A stretch of 64,000 nucleotides of DNA, taken from NCBI RefSeq assembly GCF_900187425.1, contig NZ_FYDJ01000013.1, positions 62,001-126,000 on the forward strand. The letters run 5' to 3'. The stretch is from Pseudomonas sp. Irchel s3h14 (GTDB lineage: Bacteria; Pseudomonadota; Gammaproteobacteria; Pseudomonadales; Pseudomonadaceae). Under the pieces are notes generated by a model, which saw nothing but the letters and a program-made list of their open reading frames with translations, did no database searches and was not told the DNA's origin. Made by a program: the position numbers and the translations under genes. Each line of letters begins with the position of its first letter. The stretch's first letter is position 1. Below are positions 26,826-35,559 of the stretch, in pieces.

Positions 26826-27704
26826 TCACCGACGACTCTGCTGCCAGGCTGCTGCCAACCCGCTGCAACAAATCACCGCGATTCCGACCACGGTGGTCAG
26901 GGTCGGCGTGTGAGAAAACAGCAACCAGCCCAGCAAACCGGCAAAGACAATCTGGCAATAACCGAACGGCGCCAACAACGCAGGGGCGGCGTGGCGGAAG
27001 GCTTGCGTCAGAAACAGGTGAGCCGTCATCCCGCAGGCGCCCAGCGCCACCATCATGAATCCATGGCCCAGGCTGGGGACTTGCCAGAAGAATGGCACCA
27101 GCGCGCTCATCACCAGGGTGTTGCACAGGCCGGCGAAGAAGTTGCTGGTGGTCGGGCTGTCGATTTCACTGAGCTTGCGGGTGAGCAACTGATAGAAGCA
27201 GAAAAACAGCGCCGAGCAGAGCGGCAGCAACACCGCCGGGGTAAAGAGTTCTCCACCGGGATGGACGATGATCAACACGCCGATGAATCCGCAAATCACC
27301 GCAATCCACTGACCACGCGTGACGTGCTCGCGCAGCAGTGGCACCGACAGCGCAGTCACCAGAACCGGCGCGAGAAAGTTGACCGCCGTGGCTTCGGCCA
27401 AGGGGATGTACTGCAATCCGGTGGTGAAAAACAGACTGGTGCCCAACAGGCACAACGCCCGCAACAGCTGAAGTAACGGCCGTTTGGTTCGTAGGACACC
27501 CAGCCCGGATTGCGGTAGAAAAATCCCGGCCATCAGTAAGGTGTGAACCACATACCGGGCCCAAACCACCATGACGATCGGGTAGAAGCCCGAGAGGTAT
27601 TTCGACAAGGCGTCGTGACTGGAAAACAGGAAGGTCGCAACGACGATCAGCAGAATCCCTTTGAAGGGTTGGTTTACGCCGGAGAGCGGAGTGCTGACGG
27701 TCAT
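26826..27704 (-). CDS. EamA/DMT-family transporter of the IclR locus
   Basis: A 292-residue protein with ten membrane helices and two EamA repeats (second repeat from about residue 150). The N-terminal repeat has the family-typical SSHDALSKYLSG and WARYVVHTLL. DMT carriers export or import small metabolites; direction here is unknown. It is the third gene of the minus-strand unit starting with the Gfo/Idh gene, with a 43-bp gap after the isomerase gene, so it should move a substrate or intermediate of the same pathway. Confidence 0.85.
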   Translation of the reverse strand: MTVSTPLSGVNQPFKGILLIVVATFLFSSHDALSKYLSGFYPIVMVVWARYVVHTLLMAGIFLPQSGLGVLRTKRPLLQLLRALCLLGTSLFFTTGLQYIPLAEATAVNFLAPVLVTALSVPLLREHVTRGQWIAVICGFIGVLIIVHPGGELFTPAVLLPLCSALFFCFYQLLTRKLSEIDSPTTSNFFAGLCNTLVMSALVPFFWQVPSLGHGFMMVALGACGMTAHLFLTQAFRHAAPALLAPFGYCQIVFAGLLGWLLFSHTPTLTTVVGIAVICCSGLAAAWQQSRR

Positions 27705-27747
27705 TCGGTATCCCTTGTGTTTTGCAGCAACAATTTAAAAGCATCCC

Positions 27748-28575
27748 TTACAGCCGAGCTAACAACTCATGGGTTTTACTCAACGCCATCCGCGCTCGCT
27801 GCAACCCGCTCACGCCCTGCTCAAGCAACTTCACGGTGGGGATCTCCAGGCTCAACGGAATATCGGCCGGTAAACACTGCAGCAACCCCGCCAGATCACA
27901 ATCGCCATCGCCCGGGAAACGCCGCTCGTTACGGGCCTGGCGCAGAACCTCCGCCATGTCCGTCGGCCGTGGCCCGGCAACGTCGCACAGCTGGGCATAC
28001 CGTAACCGTGACGGGGCAACTGTGGCCAGAGCTTCCAGCCGTGAACCCGAACGGTCGAAGTGAAACGCATCCACCAACACCGCGCCGTTTTCACGCCCCG
28101 CGTTTTCGACGATGCGCACCGCCTGTTCGAGATTGCGCGCATCGGTCCACGGCATGAATTCCAAATGCGGATGAAGCCCGTAAGGTGCCGCCAGATCACA
28201 CAGCCGAGCGAAGTTATCGGTGAGCCGCTGTTCGTCAGAATCGTTACCGGCCACCAGCAATTCACTGGCACCGAATTCGGCACCGACCGCCAGAATCTTC
28301 TCGAAATCGGCGACGACGGTTTCCGGTTTAAGACGCAGGATTTCGACATCCAACACACGAATGCCGGTATCGCGCAGTTGCGCCAACGTCCTGCGCCGTA
28401 ACCCGATATCGGCGACCAGCGCAAAGTGGTGTTCTTCAGGCGTCGCAGGCTCCAACCGTAATCCGACATGACTGTAACCAGCCTGTGCTGCCACTTCGAC
28501 CATCTCCGGTGGTGACAATTCCAGCACCGTCAGGCTGGCCAGGGAAAAGACCCGATCGTTCCTGTTCATGTTCAA
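27748..28575 (-). CDS. Sugar-phosphate isomerase/epimerase family TIM barrel
   Basis: A 275-residue xylose-isomerase-like TIM barrel (AP endonuclease 2 superfamily; IolE/IolI/QuiC-like). Metal-site candidates are the glutamate in DVEILRLKPE, the histidine and glutamate of GLHPHLEFMPW (about 137-147), the aspartate-histidine pair in LVDAFHFDRSG (about 172-182), and the C-terminal LSLEIPTVK. The reaction may be an isomerisation, epimerisation or a dehydration as in QuiC; it cannot be named. It overlaps the Gfo/Idh stop by 4 bp. Confidence 0.83.
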   Translation of the reverse strand: MNMNRNDRVFSLASLTVLELSPPEMVEVAAQAGYSHVGLRLEPATPEEHHFALVADIGLRRRTLAQLRDTGIRVLDVEILRLKPETVVADFEKILAVGAEFGASELLVAGNDSDEQRLTDNFARLCDLAAPYGLHPHLEFMPWTDARNLEQAVRIVENAGRENGAVLVDAFHFDRSGSRLEALATVAPSRLRYAQLCDVAGPRPTDMAEVLRQARNERRFPGDGDCDLAGLLQCLPADIPLSLEIPTVKLLEQGVSGLQRARMALSKTHELLARL

Positions 28576-29627
28576 CCCTCGATCAAGGTCGGTGCGCAGG
28601 CACGGCCGGTTTCGGCAGCCTCGCGAATCGCTTCAATCAGCGCCAACGTGCGGGCGGCATCGGCGACGCTCACCAACGGCTCGACTTCCCGACGCGCCAC
28701 GCGTACGAAATGCTGCAACTGCAAACGCAGCGCTTCATCGGCGCTGAAGTTTTCCTGCACCGGCAGCAACGGTTGATGCCATCCCCCATCGGTGTCGGCG
28801 TAGTGCCAACGCTTGAGCTGCGGAATGCTCAACGCACCACCGGTCCCGGCCAGCAGATAACACGGCTGATCGGCCTGACGTGGGTACACCGGGTTTTCCC
28901 CGGAATCCAGCTCCCAGCTCCAGGGTGCCGCGACCGCATCCGAACCGGTCAGGCTACCCAGCGCGCCGCTGTCGAATTGCAGCAACACCGCCGCGCAATC
29001 TTCGTTGGCAAACCCGCGCACCGCATTGCTGGTGATCGCCTGAACCTGCCGCACTTCGCCACACAAATGCCGAAGCAAATCGAGGTCGTGAATCAGGTTG
29101 GTCAGCAGCATTCCCGCGCCGGGTTCACGGCGCCAGGGCGTCTCGAAATAGCTGTCGGGTTTGCGCAACTGCCAGAGCGCGGTCACCGTCGTCAGCCGGC
29201 CCAACGCGCCGCTTTGCACCAGTTCATGGGCGCGGACGATCAGTGGGTTGTGCCGGCGATGATGACCGACCAGCACCGGAACGCCCGTGGCTTTCGAAGC
29301 GGCGATCAACTCGCGGACTTCATCCCTGTGCACGCCCACCGGTTTTTCCAGCAGGACCGACACGCCGACAGCGAGGCAATCGAGTGCGGTGCTGACGTGC
29401 AGCGTATTCGGGTTGGCGACGATCACCGCGTCTGGCTTGACCTGCTCCAACATCTGACGGTGATCAGCGAAATACGCCACGCCCCATTCCGCCGCCAGGC
29501 CCGCTGCTTGCGGGCCCGGATCGGCCACTGCGCACAAGGTCGCCTCCGTCAGCGACTTCAGATGCTGGTAGTGCTGCTGGCCCATGTTGCCAGCCCCGAT
29601 CAGGGCAATACGCAGGGGTGAACTCAT
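28572..29627 (-). CDS. Gfo/Idh/MocA-family NAD(P)-dependent oxidoreductase
   Basis: A 351-residue dehydrogenase. The N-terminal Rossmann motif GAGNMGQQHYQHL is at about 11-23, the family motif VLLEKPVGVHRDE at about 92-104 contains the catalytic EKP lysine, and the C-terminal alpha/beta domain includes NLIHDLDLLRHLCG (about 176-189) with the conserved aspartate-histidine area. Enzymes of this group oxidise inositols, sugars and sugar acids. It is the first gene of the IclR-controlled left unit, and the proposed operator lies 42-67 bp before its start. Confidence 0.88.
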   Translation of the reverse strand: MSSPLRIALIGAGNMGQQHYQHLKSLTEATLCAVADPGPQAAGLAAEWGVAYFADHRQMLEQVKPDAVIVANPNTLHVSTALDCLAVGVSVLLEKPVGVHRDEVRELIAASKATGVPVLVGHHRRHNPLIVRAHELVQSGALGRLTTVTALWQLRKPDSYFETPWRREPGAGMLLTNLIHDLDLLRHLCGEVRQVQAITSNAVRGFANEDCAAVLLQFDSGALGSLTGSDAVAAPWSWELDSGENPVYPRQADQPCYLLAGTGGALSIPQLKRWHYADTDGGWHQPLLPVQENFSADEALRLQLQHFVRVARREVEPLVSVADAARTLALIEAIREAAETGRACAPTLIEG

Positions 29628-29668
29628 CGTGCGGTCCTCTTGTGATTATTGTTGGAAGAGCGAATTCC

Positions 29669-29694
29669 AATAATTTAGAACCTGGTTCCAGATT
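29669..29694 (-). promoter_or_regulatory. Proposed IclR operator before the Gfo/Idh gene
   Basis: On the minus strand the core TCTGGAACCAGGTTCTAAA (29671-29692 region) contains the palindrome GAACCAGGTTC. It matches the element before the flavoprotein gene at 16 of 19 core positions in the same orientation relative to the transcribed gene. The neighbouring IclR protein is the likely binder (inference). Confidence 0.62.
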
Positions 29695-29738
29695 CTTACA
29701 CAAGCAAACCGAAAAAGTGTGCGAACAACGCACGGCTT

Positions 29739-29830
29739 CTGTAGGAGCAAAGCTTGCTCGCGATGCAGACACCGCAGTGTTTCAGACAGACCGCGTCATC
29801 GTTCATCGCGAGCAAGCTTTGCTCCTACAG
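29739..29830. repeat. REPIN-like palindrome, type B
   Basis: CTGTAGGAGCAAAGCTTGCT (29739-29758) pairs with the perfect reverse complement ending at 29830, with a central section of about 45 bp. It lies between the iclR stop and the operator of the Gfo/Idh unit. Confidence 0.9.
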
Positions 29831-29839
29831 GGGAAGTGG

Positions 29840-30616
29840 TCAGCTGAACAATTCTGAAGCCAGACTGGCAGCGGACAGCTCCTCGGTAAACGTCAACAAC
29901 AGCGGCGCCAACTCATGCAGTCGCGCCCCCGGCATCCGCGCGCTGGGCCCGGCGATGCTCAGCACACCGATAACTCGACCATCACTCGGATGTCGCACCA
30001 CCGCAGCAATCGCCGAGGTGCCCACCGCCGAACTTTCCTCGACCCAGGCATAACCCTGCTCCCGCGCCATACGCAGGCGTTCCAGCAGTTCGATGTTGGA
30101 ACGCGGTGCATTCGGCCCGAGATCCTTCGGCCGTTCGCCACCCTGCCGTTCAACCAGGGACAGCGCCTCGGCATCGCTCATGCATGCCAGCCACGCATGC
30201 CCCGACGCGGTGTAAAACAAGGGCGCATCGCGGCCCATGTCCGGGTCGTAGCGCAGGCCGGAACGGGCGCCCTGGGATTTGGCGATCCAGATTTGCCGCT
30301 CACCTTCAATCACCCCAAGCCGCACCAGCTCGCCGGTTTCCTGAGCGAGGCGATCAAGCACCGGCTGCACAATATCCGCGCCGCTGCCCGACAAGTATCG
30401 GAAACCCATGGCCACCAGTTTGGTCGACAGGTGATACCGCAGGTTCTCCGGATTCTGTCGCACGTAACCCAGCCGAATCAGCTCGGCGAGTAACCGGTGA
30501 GTCGCGCTTTTGGGAATATCCAGTTGCTCCGCCAGCGTCTGCATCGGCAGGCCACGAGGGTCACTGGTGAGGCTTTCAAGCACGCTGAATACACGTTCGA
30601 TCTGACTGCCGGCCAT
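29840..30616 (-). CDS. IclR-family transcriptional regulator
   Basis: A 258-residue IclR protein with winged HTH at about 5-65 (QTLAEQLDIPKSATHRLLAEL segment) and the effector domain with VEESSAVGTSAIAAVV (about 190-205). The ATG at 30616 is chosen; a GTG four codons earlier is in frame. The gene lies between two divergent metabolic units and transcribes leftwards in the same direction as the Gfo/Idh unit. TTCTAGAA at 30646-30653, 30 bp upstream of the start, may be its own operator. It is probably the regulator of both flanking units. Confidence 0.88.
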   Translation of the reverse strand: MAGSQIERVFSVLESLTSDPRGLPMQTLAEQLDIPKSATHRLLAELIRLGYVRQNPENLRYHLSTKLVAMGFRYLSGSGADIVQPVLDRLAQETGELVRLGVIEGERQIWIAKSQGARSGLRYDPDMGRDAPLFYTASGHAWLACMSDAEALSLVERQGGERPKDLGPNAPRSNIELLERLRMAREQGYAWVEESSAVGTSAIAAVVRHPSDGRVIGVLSIAGPSARMPGARLHELAPLLLTFTEELSAASLASELFS

Positions 30617-30745
30617 GGGAGGTTCCACACAAAATTTGTCCGATTCTAGAAGACAACCGACCGAATGCGAAATCCGGAACCCCCTGTCCGATTACCGCCC
30701 GCTTTACCCGGCGAAAGGTTGCCGAGCCCGATTACGCTCCTATAT

Positions 30746-30771
30746 TTTCTGGAATCAAATTCTAAAAAATA
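30746..30771 (+). promoter_or_regulatory. Proposed IclR operator before the flavoprotein gene
   Basis: TCTGGAATCAAATTCTAAA begins at 30748 and resembles the element at 29669 at 16 of 19 positions; it contains the imperfect palindrome GAAT-N3-ATTC. It ends 23 bp before the start codon at 30794, a position suited to repression. Confidence 0.62.
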
Positions 30772-30793
30772 CGAACCGCTGGAGCTTCAGACG

Positions 30794-32542
30794 ATGCCTG
30801 CCGAATCAAAAAATCTCCCGGATATCGATTGCGACGTGCTGATCGTCGGCTCCGGTGCGGCCGGGCTATCGACTGCTGTAACAGCCGCGTGGCACGGCCT
30901 AAAAGTCATCGTGGTCGAAAAGGACCCGGTGTTCGGCGGCGCCACGGCGTGGTCCGGTGGCTGGGCCTGGGTGCCGTGCAACCCCTTGGCCCGGCGCGCC
31001 GGGATCGTCGAAGATGTCGAGCAACCGCGCACTTACCTGAAACACGAATTGGGCGAGCGTTACGAGCCGGCCATGATCGATGCTTTCCTCGAAGCCGGGC
31101 CGCGGATGGTGGCGTTCTTTGAGCAGCACACCTCGCTGCAGTTTGCCGACGGCAACGCCATTGCCGATATCCATGGCGATACACCGGGCGCCGGCACGAG
31201 AGGACGTTCGGTCATCGCAGCGCCTTATGACGGGCGAAAAGTCGGCAAGCTACTCAAGCGTCTTCGCAAGACCCTGCGGGAAACGTCGTTCATGGGCATG
31301 CCAATCATGGCAGGCGCGGACCTCTCGGCATTTCTCAATCTGACGCGCTCGCTGTCGGCGGCCTGGCATGTGACCCGGCGCTTTTCGCGGCACCTGCTCG
31401 ACCTCACTGTTCATGGTCGGGCGATGCAACTGGTCAACGGTGTCGCGCTGGTGGCTCGGTTGGCAAAATCCGCCGAAGACCTCGGCGTATTGCTCTGGGA
31501 ATCGGCGCCCGTTACCGAGCTGCTGCGCGAAAACGATCAGGTCCGAGGCGCGGTGGTCAACACCGCCAAAGGCAAGGTCCGCATCCGTACGCGCAAGGCC
31601 GTGGTGCTGGCGGCCGGCGGTTTTGCCAATGACATCGAGCGGCGCAAGGCATTGTTTCCTCGTACGCCAACCGGGCATGAACATTTGGCGTTGCCACCCC
31701 TCGGCGTCTGCGGCGATGGCCTGCGACTGGGCGAAAGCGCTGGCGCGCGGGTGAACACCGATCTGGCCTCGCCCGTCGCCTGGGCACCGGTTTCGCAAGT
31801 GCCACACAAGGACGGCAGCATCGGCCACTTCCCGCACATCATCGAGCGCGGCAAACCGGGGATCATCGGCGTGTTGAGCAACGGCCAGCGCTTCGTCAAC
31901 GAAGCCAACGGCTACTACGACTATGTGACAGCCATGGTCGCCGCCGCGCCGAAAGGCGAAGCAGTCGCCTCCTGGCTGGTCTGCACGCATGGCTTTCAGC
32001 GGCGTTATGGCTTGGGTATCTCTCGGCCGTTTCCGCTGCCGCTGTCATCCTTTCTCCGCAGCGGCTATCTGAAAACCGGTAACACGATTGAGGAATTGGC
32101 CGAGGCCTGTGGCATCGACCCGAACGGCCTGCGCAGCACTGTGTCCGAATACAACCGGCACGCGCGCCATGGTGAAGACCCGCTGTTCGGTCGCGGTTCG
32201 ACGCCTTACAACCGCAAACAGGGTGATGCGTTGCAGCAACCCAACCCATGCGTCGCCCCGATCGAACAAGGTCCGTTCTATGCCGTGAAGGTCCAGCCCG
32301 GCTGCTTCGGCACCTTCGCCGGCCTCAAGGTCAATCAACACGCCCAGGTTCTCGGCGAATCGGGCGAGGCCATCGCCGGGCTGTACGCGGCGGGCGGTGA
32401 CATGGCCAGCATCATGGGCGGCCACTACCCCGCCGGCGGCATCAATCTGGGCCCGGCGCTGACCTTCGGCTACATCGCCGCGAGACATATCGCAGGAATT
32501 ACCGCTTACGAACAGGAGATCGACTATGCAGCGCATCGTTAA
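30794..32542 (+). CDS. FAD-dependent dehydrogenase, KstD/fumarate-reductase-like
   Basis: A 582-residue flavoprotein. The N-terminal FAD motif is DVLIVGSGAAGLSTAV (about 14-29), the middle has the KstD-like RFVNEANGYYDYV (about 361-373) with tyrosines in the place of catalytic residues, and the C-terminal motif HYPAGGINLGPALTFGYIAA completes FAD binding. Relatives desaturate ring ketones or reduce unsaturated acids. The frame runs 43 codons further upstream, but that would overlap the operator; the ATG at 30794 has GGAG upstream. It overlaps the aldo/keto reductase gene by 17 bp, so the two enzymes are coupled. Confidence 0.85.
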   Translation: MPAESKNLPDIDCDVLIVGSGAAGLSTAVTAAWHGLKVIVVEKDPVFGGATAWSGGWAWVPCNPLARRAGIVEDVEQPRTYLKHELGERYEPAMIDAFLEAGPRMVAFFEQHTSLQFADGNAIADIHGDTPGAGTRGRSVIAAPYDGRKVGKLLKRLRKTLRETSFMGMPIMAGADLSAFLNLTRSLSAAWHVTRRFSRHLLDLTVHGRAMQLVNGVALVARLAKSAEDLGVLLWESAPVTELLRENDQVRGAVVNTAKGKVRIRTRKAVVLAAGGFANDIERRKALFPRTPTGHEHLALPPLGVCGDGLRLGESAGARVNTDLASPVAWAPVSQVPHKDGSIGHFPHIIERGKPGIIGVLSNGQRFVNEANGYYDYVTAMVAAAPKGEAVASWLVCTHGFQRRYGLGISRPFPLPLSSFLRSGYLKTGNTIEELAEACGIDPNGLRSTVSEYNRHARHGEDPLFGRGSTPYNRKQGDALQQPNPCVAPIEQGPFYAVKVQPGCFGTFAGLKVNQHAQVLGESGEAIAGLYAAGGDMASIMGGHYPAGGINLGPALTFGYIAARHIAGITAYEQEIDYAAHR

Positions 32543-33359
32543 CGCACAGGGTTTGAACATGCCCAAACTCGGCCTCGGCACCTGGCCGATGCTCGGCGAA
32601 GAATGCACACGCGCCGTGGAACAGGCCTTGGCATTGGGTTATCGGCACATCGACACCGCCGCGGCCTACAACAATGAAGACGCCGTCGGCCAAGCGCTGG
32701 TGAACAGTCCTACCCCTCGCGATCAAATCCACGTCACCACCAAAGTCTGGTGGGATCAGCTTCAACCCGATGCCATGCGCCATTCCATGGACCGCAGCCT
32801 CAAGGCCTTGCGCAGCGATTATGTTGACCTGTTCATGATCCATTGGCCGACCAGCGACTGGGACCTGTCGCGCACGATCGAGACCCTGGTGTCGTTCAAG
32901 GAACAAGGACTGGCGCGCAACATCGGTGTGGCGAATTTTCCACTGCCGTTGTTGCGCAAAGTCGTCGAGGAACTGGGTACGCCGCTGTCAGCCATCCAGG
33001 TCGAGTACCACGTACTGCTCGGACAAAACGCTCTGCTGGACTACGCCCGTCAACATGACCTGGCGCTGACGGCCTACACGCCACTGGCCCGCAACAAGGT
33101 CTCGGACATCCCGCACATTCAGCAGATCGCCGCCAAACACGGAGTCCTGCCAACGCAAGTGGCACTCAAGTGGCTGCTTGATCAACCGAACGTGGCCGCC
33201 ATTCCAAAAGCCAGCAGCCAGGCCAATCAACTGGCCAACCTGGCGGCGCTCGAGGTCAATCTGGATGACGAAGACCGTGCGTTGATCGCCGGTTTGTCCA
33301 AACGCGAACGCCAGGTCAATCCAGACTTTTCGCCAGTGTGGGATGCGTTCGACCGGTGA
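32526..33359 (+). CDS. Aldo/keto reductase (DkgB-like)
   Basis: A 277-residue NADPH-dependent reductase of the AKR superfamily. The catalytic tetrad is visible as D in YRHIDTAAAYNN (about 44), Y in the same segment (about 49), K in VTTKVWWD (about 73) and H in MIHWPTSD (about 107). The C-terminal NADPH site is IPKASSQANQLANL (about 225). It is translationally coupled to the flavoprotein gene and likely belongs to the IclR regulon. Substrate unknown; carbonyl reduction of a ring compound or sugar acid is plausible. Confidence 0.88.
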   Translation: MQRIVNAQGLNMPKLGLGTWPMLGEECTRAVEQALALGYRHIDTAAAYNNEDAVGQALVNSPTPRDQIHVTTKVWWDQLQPDAMRHSMDRSLKALRSDYVDLFMIHWPTSDWDLSRTIETLVSFKEQGLARNIGVANFPLPLLRKVVEELGTPLSAIQVEYHVLLGQNALLDYARQHDLALTAYTPLARNKVSDIPHIQQIAAKHGVLPTQVALKWLLDQPNVAAIPKASSQANQLANLAALEVNLDDEDRALIAGLSKRERQVNPDFSPVWDAFDR

Positions 33360-33575
33360 TTCCCTCGAAGCAGGCGGTCGCCTGCTCGATAAAAACCCGT
33401 CGTCTGAAGGAATTAGATGGGTTGTCCGTGTTCAATACGAGTCTGGAAGACTCCCGGCCACCCACCACAGGTTGCCGGGAAGGCTGCTGTGCGCAACAAA
33501 AGATGGACGACCGGACTGGCGCCGCTCCCACTCAGCAGCAACACTCATCCCCACGGACAATCAGAGGATTCCCAC
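33360..33575. other. Spacer before ypfJ
   Basis: The tail of the AKR unit and the leader of ypfJ. A hairpin from AGCAGGCG/CGCCTGCT occurs at 33370-33387 but is not followed by a T run. No gene is seen. Confidence 0.4.
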
Positions 33576-34469
33576 ATGCTATGGAAAAAAGGCCGACGCA
33601 GCGACAACGTGGTCGATGCCCGTGGAGATGATGTCGGCGGTGGCGGTGGCGGGATGCGCTTCGGTGGCGGCAAGGGCCTGAGCCTGACGGCGATTATCTT
33701 GATCGTCGGGATCGGCTGGATGACCGGCCAGGACCCGCTGCAAATCCTCGGGCAACTGACCGGTCAGATGAGCGAGCAGTCGGCACCGGCCCCGACTCAA
33801 ACCCGCAAGGCACCGCCGGCCACTGATGAAGGAGCCGAGTTCGTGCGTTCGATCCTCGGCGATACCGAAGACACCTGGGGTCAGATTTTCCAGCAGGCCG
33901 GTCGTCAATATAAGGAACCGACCCTGGTGCTGTTCAGCAACCGCGTCAACTCGGCCTGTGGCCTGGCGACATCGGCGACCGGTCCGTTCTATTGCCCGGC
34001 GGACCAGAAGGTCTACCTGGACATGAGTTTCTTCCAGGAAATGTCCCAACGTTTTTCCGCCGCAGGCGACTTCGCTCAGGCCTACGTGATCGCTCACGAA
34101 ATCGGACACCATGTGCAGACCTTGCTCGGTGTTTCCGCGAAGATTCAGACCGCCCGCCAACAGGGCCGTCAGATGGAAGGCGACGGTGGTTTGCTGGTAC
34201 GCCAGGAACTGCAGGCCGATTGCCTGGCCGGAGTCTGGGCCAACAATGCGCAGAAACGGCTGAACTGGCTGGAACCCGGTGACATCGAAGAAGCCTTGAA
34301 CGCCGCCAATGCCATCGGCGATGACCGTTTGCAGCAGCAAGGTCAGGGGCGCGTGGTCCCGGATTCATTTACTCATGGTACGTCGGCGCAAAGGGTGCGC
34401 TGGTTCAAAACCGGATTCGCACAAGGCCAGGTCGGCCAGTGCGATACCTTTGCAGCGAAAAACCTATAA
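33576..34469 (+). CDS. ypfJ: Zinc metallopeptidase of the YpfJ family
   Basis: A 297-residue putative neutral zinc protease. After a glycine-rich N-terminal stretch (DDVGGGGGGMRFGGGKG) there is one membrane helix (LTAIILIVGIGWMTG, about 37-51), then the catalytic domain with VIAHEIGHHVQ (HEXXH, about 171-181) and a downstream ELQADCLAGVWAN metal-ligand region. The long upstream frame extension has no ribosome site, whereas AGAGG precedes the ATG at 33576. The stop codon abuts the next start codon. Cellular substrate is unknown. Confidence 0.92.
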   Translation: MLWKKGRRSDNVVDARGDDVGGGGGGMRFGGGKGLSLTAIILIVGIGWMTGQDPLQILGQLTGQMSEQSAPAPTQTRKAPPATDEGAEFVRSILGDTEDTWGQIFQQAGRQYKEPTLVLFSNRVNSACGLATSATGPFYCPADQKVYLDMSFFQEMSQRFSAAGDFAQAYVIAHEIGHHVQTLLGVSAKIQTARQQGRQMEGDGGLLVRQELQADCLAGVWANNAQKRLNWLEPGDIEEALNAANAIGDDRLQQQGQGRVVPDSFTHGTSAQRVRWFKTGFAQGQVGQCDTFAAKNL

Positions 34470-35429
34470 ATGAATAAGTGGCTGTTAGCTCTACTGATCA
34501 CCTGCGCAAGCGCCCAGGCTGCCGAGCATGCGGTCAAGGAGGTCAGCACCGGACGCCTGCTGTTGACTTCAGGTGAAATCGCGGTGGGCATCGGCCCGGC
34601 GCCGACGAAAATCGAACGTGTGCTGATCATCATCCATGGTCGATTGCGCAATGCCGGTACCTATCGCCAGAGCGCCGTGCGCGCGGCCGAACAGGCAGGG
34701 CAAAGCGCGAGCACCTTGGTGCTCGCCCCGCAATTTCTCAATGACACCGACGTCGCGACCAATCCCGTGGCTGACAGCGTATTGCGCTGGCAGGGCGATG
34801 ACTGGATGGCGGGCGGTTCATCCACCGCTCCGTTTTCCATGAGTTCCTACGCGGCGCTCGACGAAATCATCGCCCGAATCGGCGATCGGAAACAGTTTCC
34901 AGACGTGAAGCAGATTGTCATCGCCGGTCACTCCGGCGGCGCTCAGGTGGTGCAGCGATACGCGTTGCTGGGCCACGATCAGCCAGCGCTCAAGGCGGCC
35001 GACATACAGGTGCGTTACGTCATTGCCAACCCGTCGTCTTATGCGTACTTCGATGAACGACGGCCAGTGGCGTTCAGCCACGCCGGATGCCCGAATTTCA
35101 ATCGCTGGAAATATGGACTGGCGGATTTACCCGCCTATGCCAAAGGGCAAACCGCCAAGCAGTTGAAGGAAAACTACGTCAAACGCGATGTCGTTTACCT
35201 ACTCGGGCAGCAGGACACCGACCCGAAGCAGCCGGCGCTGGATAAAAGCTGTGAGGCCCAAGCTCAAGGAGCCAATCGACTGGCTCGCGGGCGCAATTAT
35301 TTTGCTTATCTGAAGCGGCTGCATCCTCAAGGTTTGAGTCAGCAACTGATTGAAGTACCCGGGGTCGGGCATGACGAGGATGGGATGTTTAACTCGCCGC
35401 AGGGGCAGAAGGCGTTGTTCGGTCAGTGA
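34470..35429 (+). CDS. Exported alpha/beta-hydrolase-like protein
   Basis: A 319-residue protein with a Sec signal peptide (MNKWLLALLITCASAQAA, cleavage about 18). The mature part has the alpha/beta-hydrolase landmarks: a strand then VLIIIHGRLRN (oxyanion HG), the nucleophile elbow IAGHSGGAQVV (GHSGG, about 150-154) and the C-terminal histidine in VPGVGHDEDGM (about 300). It starts directly after the ypfJ stop codon, so it is translated by re-initiation and may act with YpfJ in the periplasm. Substrate unknown. Confidence 0.82.
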   Translation: MNKWLLALLITCASAQAAEHAVKEVSTGRLLLTSGEIAVGIGPAPTKIERVLIIIHGRLRNAGTYRQSAVRAAEQAGQSASTLVLAPQFLNDTDVATNPVADSVLRWQGDDWMAGGSSTAPFSMSSYAALDEIIARIGDRKQFPDVKQIVIAGHSGGAQVVQRYALLGHDQPALKAADIQVRYVIANPSSYAYFDERRPVAFSHAGCPNFNRWKYGLADLPAYAKGQTAKQLKENYVKRDVVYLLGQQDTDPKQPALDKSCEAQAQGANRLARGRNYFAYLKRLHPQGLSQQLIEVPGVGHDEDGMFNSPQGQKALFGQ

Positions 35430-35454
35430 GTTTTTGTGGTGCCTGATCTGACGC

Positions 35455-35533
35455 CTTCGCGAGCAAGTCGAATCGTCGCACCGCCGCTCCCACATTTGAC
35501 CGTATTCCAATGTGGGAGCGGGCTTGCTCGCGA
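35455..35533. repeat. Interrupted REPIN-type palindrome, type A
   Basis: The right arm TGTGGGAGCGGGCTTGCTCG is intact, but the left arm is split: CTTCGCGAGCAAG, then about 16 unrelated bases, then CCGCTCCCACA. Other type A copies are uninterrupted, so this one has suffered a small insertion or replacement. Confidence 0.85.
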
Positions 35534-35559
35534 AAGCGATTAACCAGACAACCAACCCC

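Noticed and set aside
33368..33388. Hairpin AGCAGGCG/CGCCTGCT after the AKR gene
   Set aside because: Loop is too short and no T run follows on the plus strand, so it is not a credible terminator.
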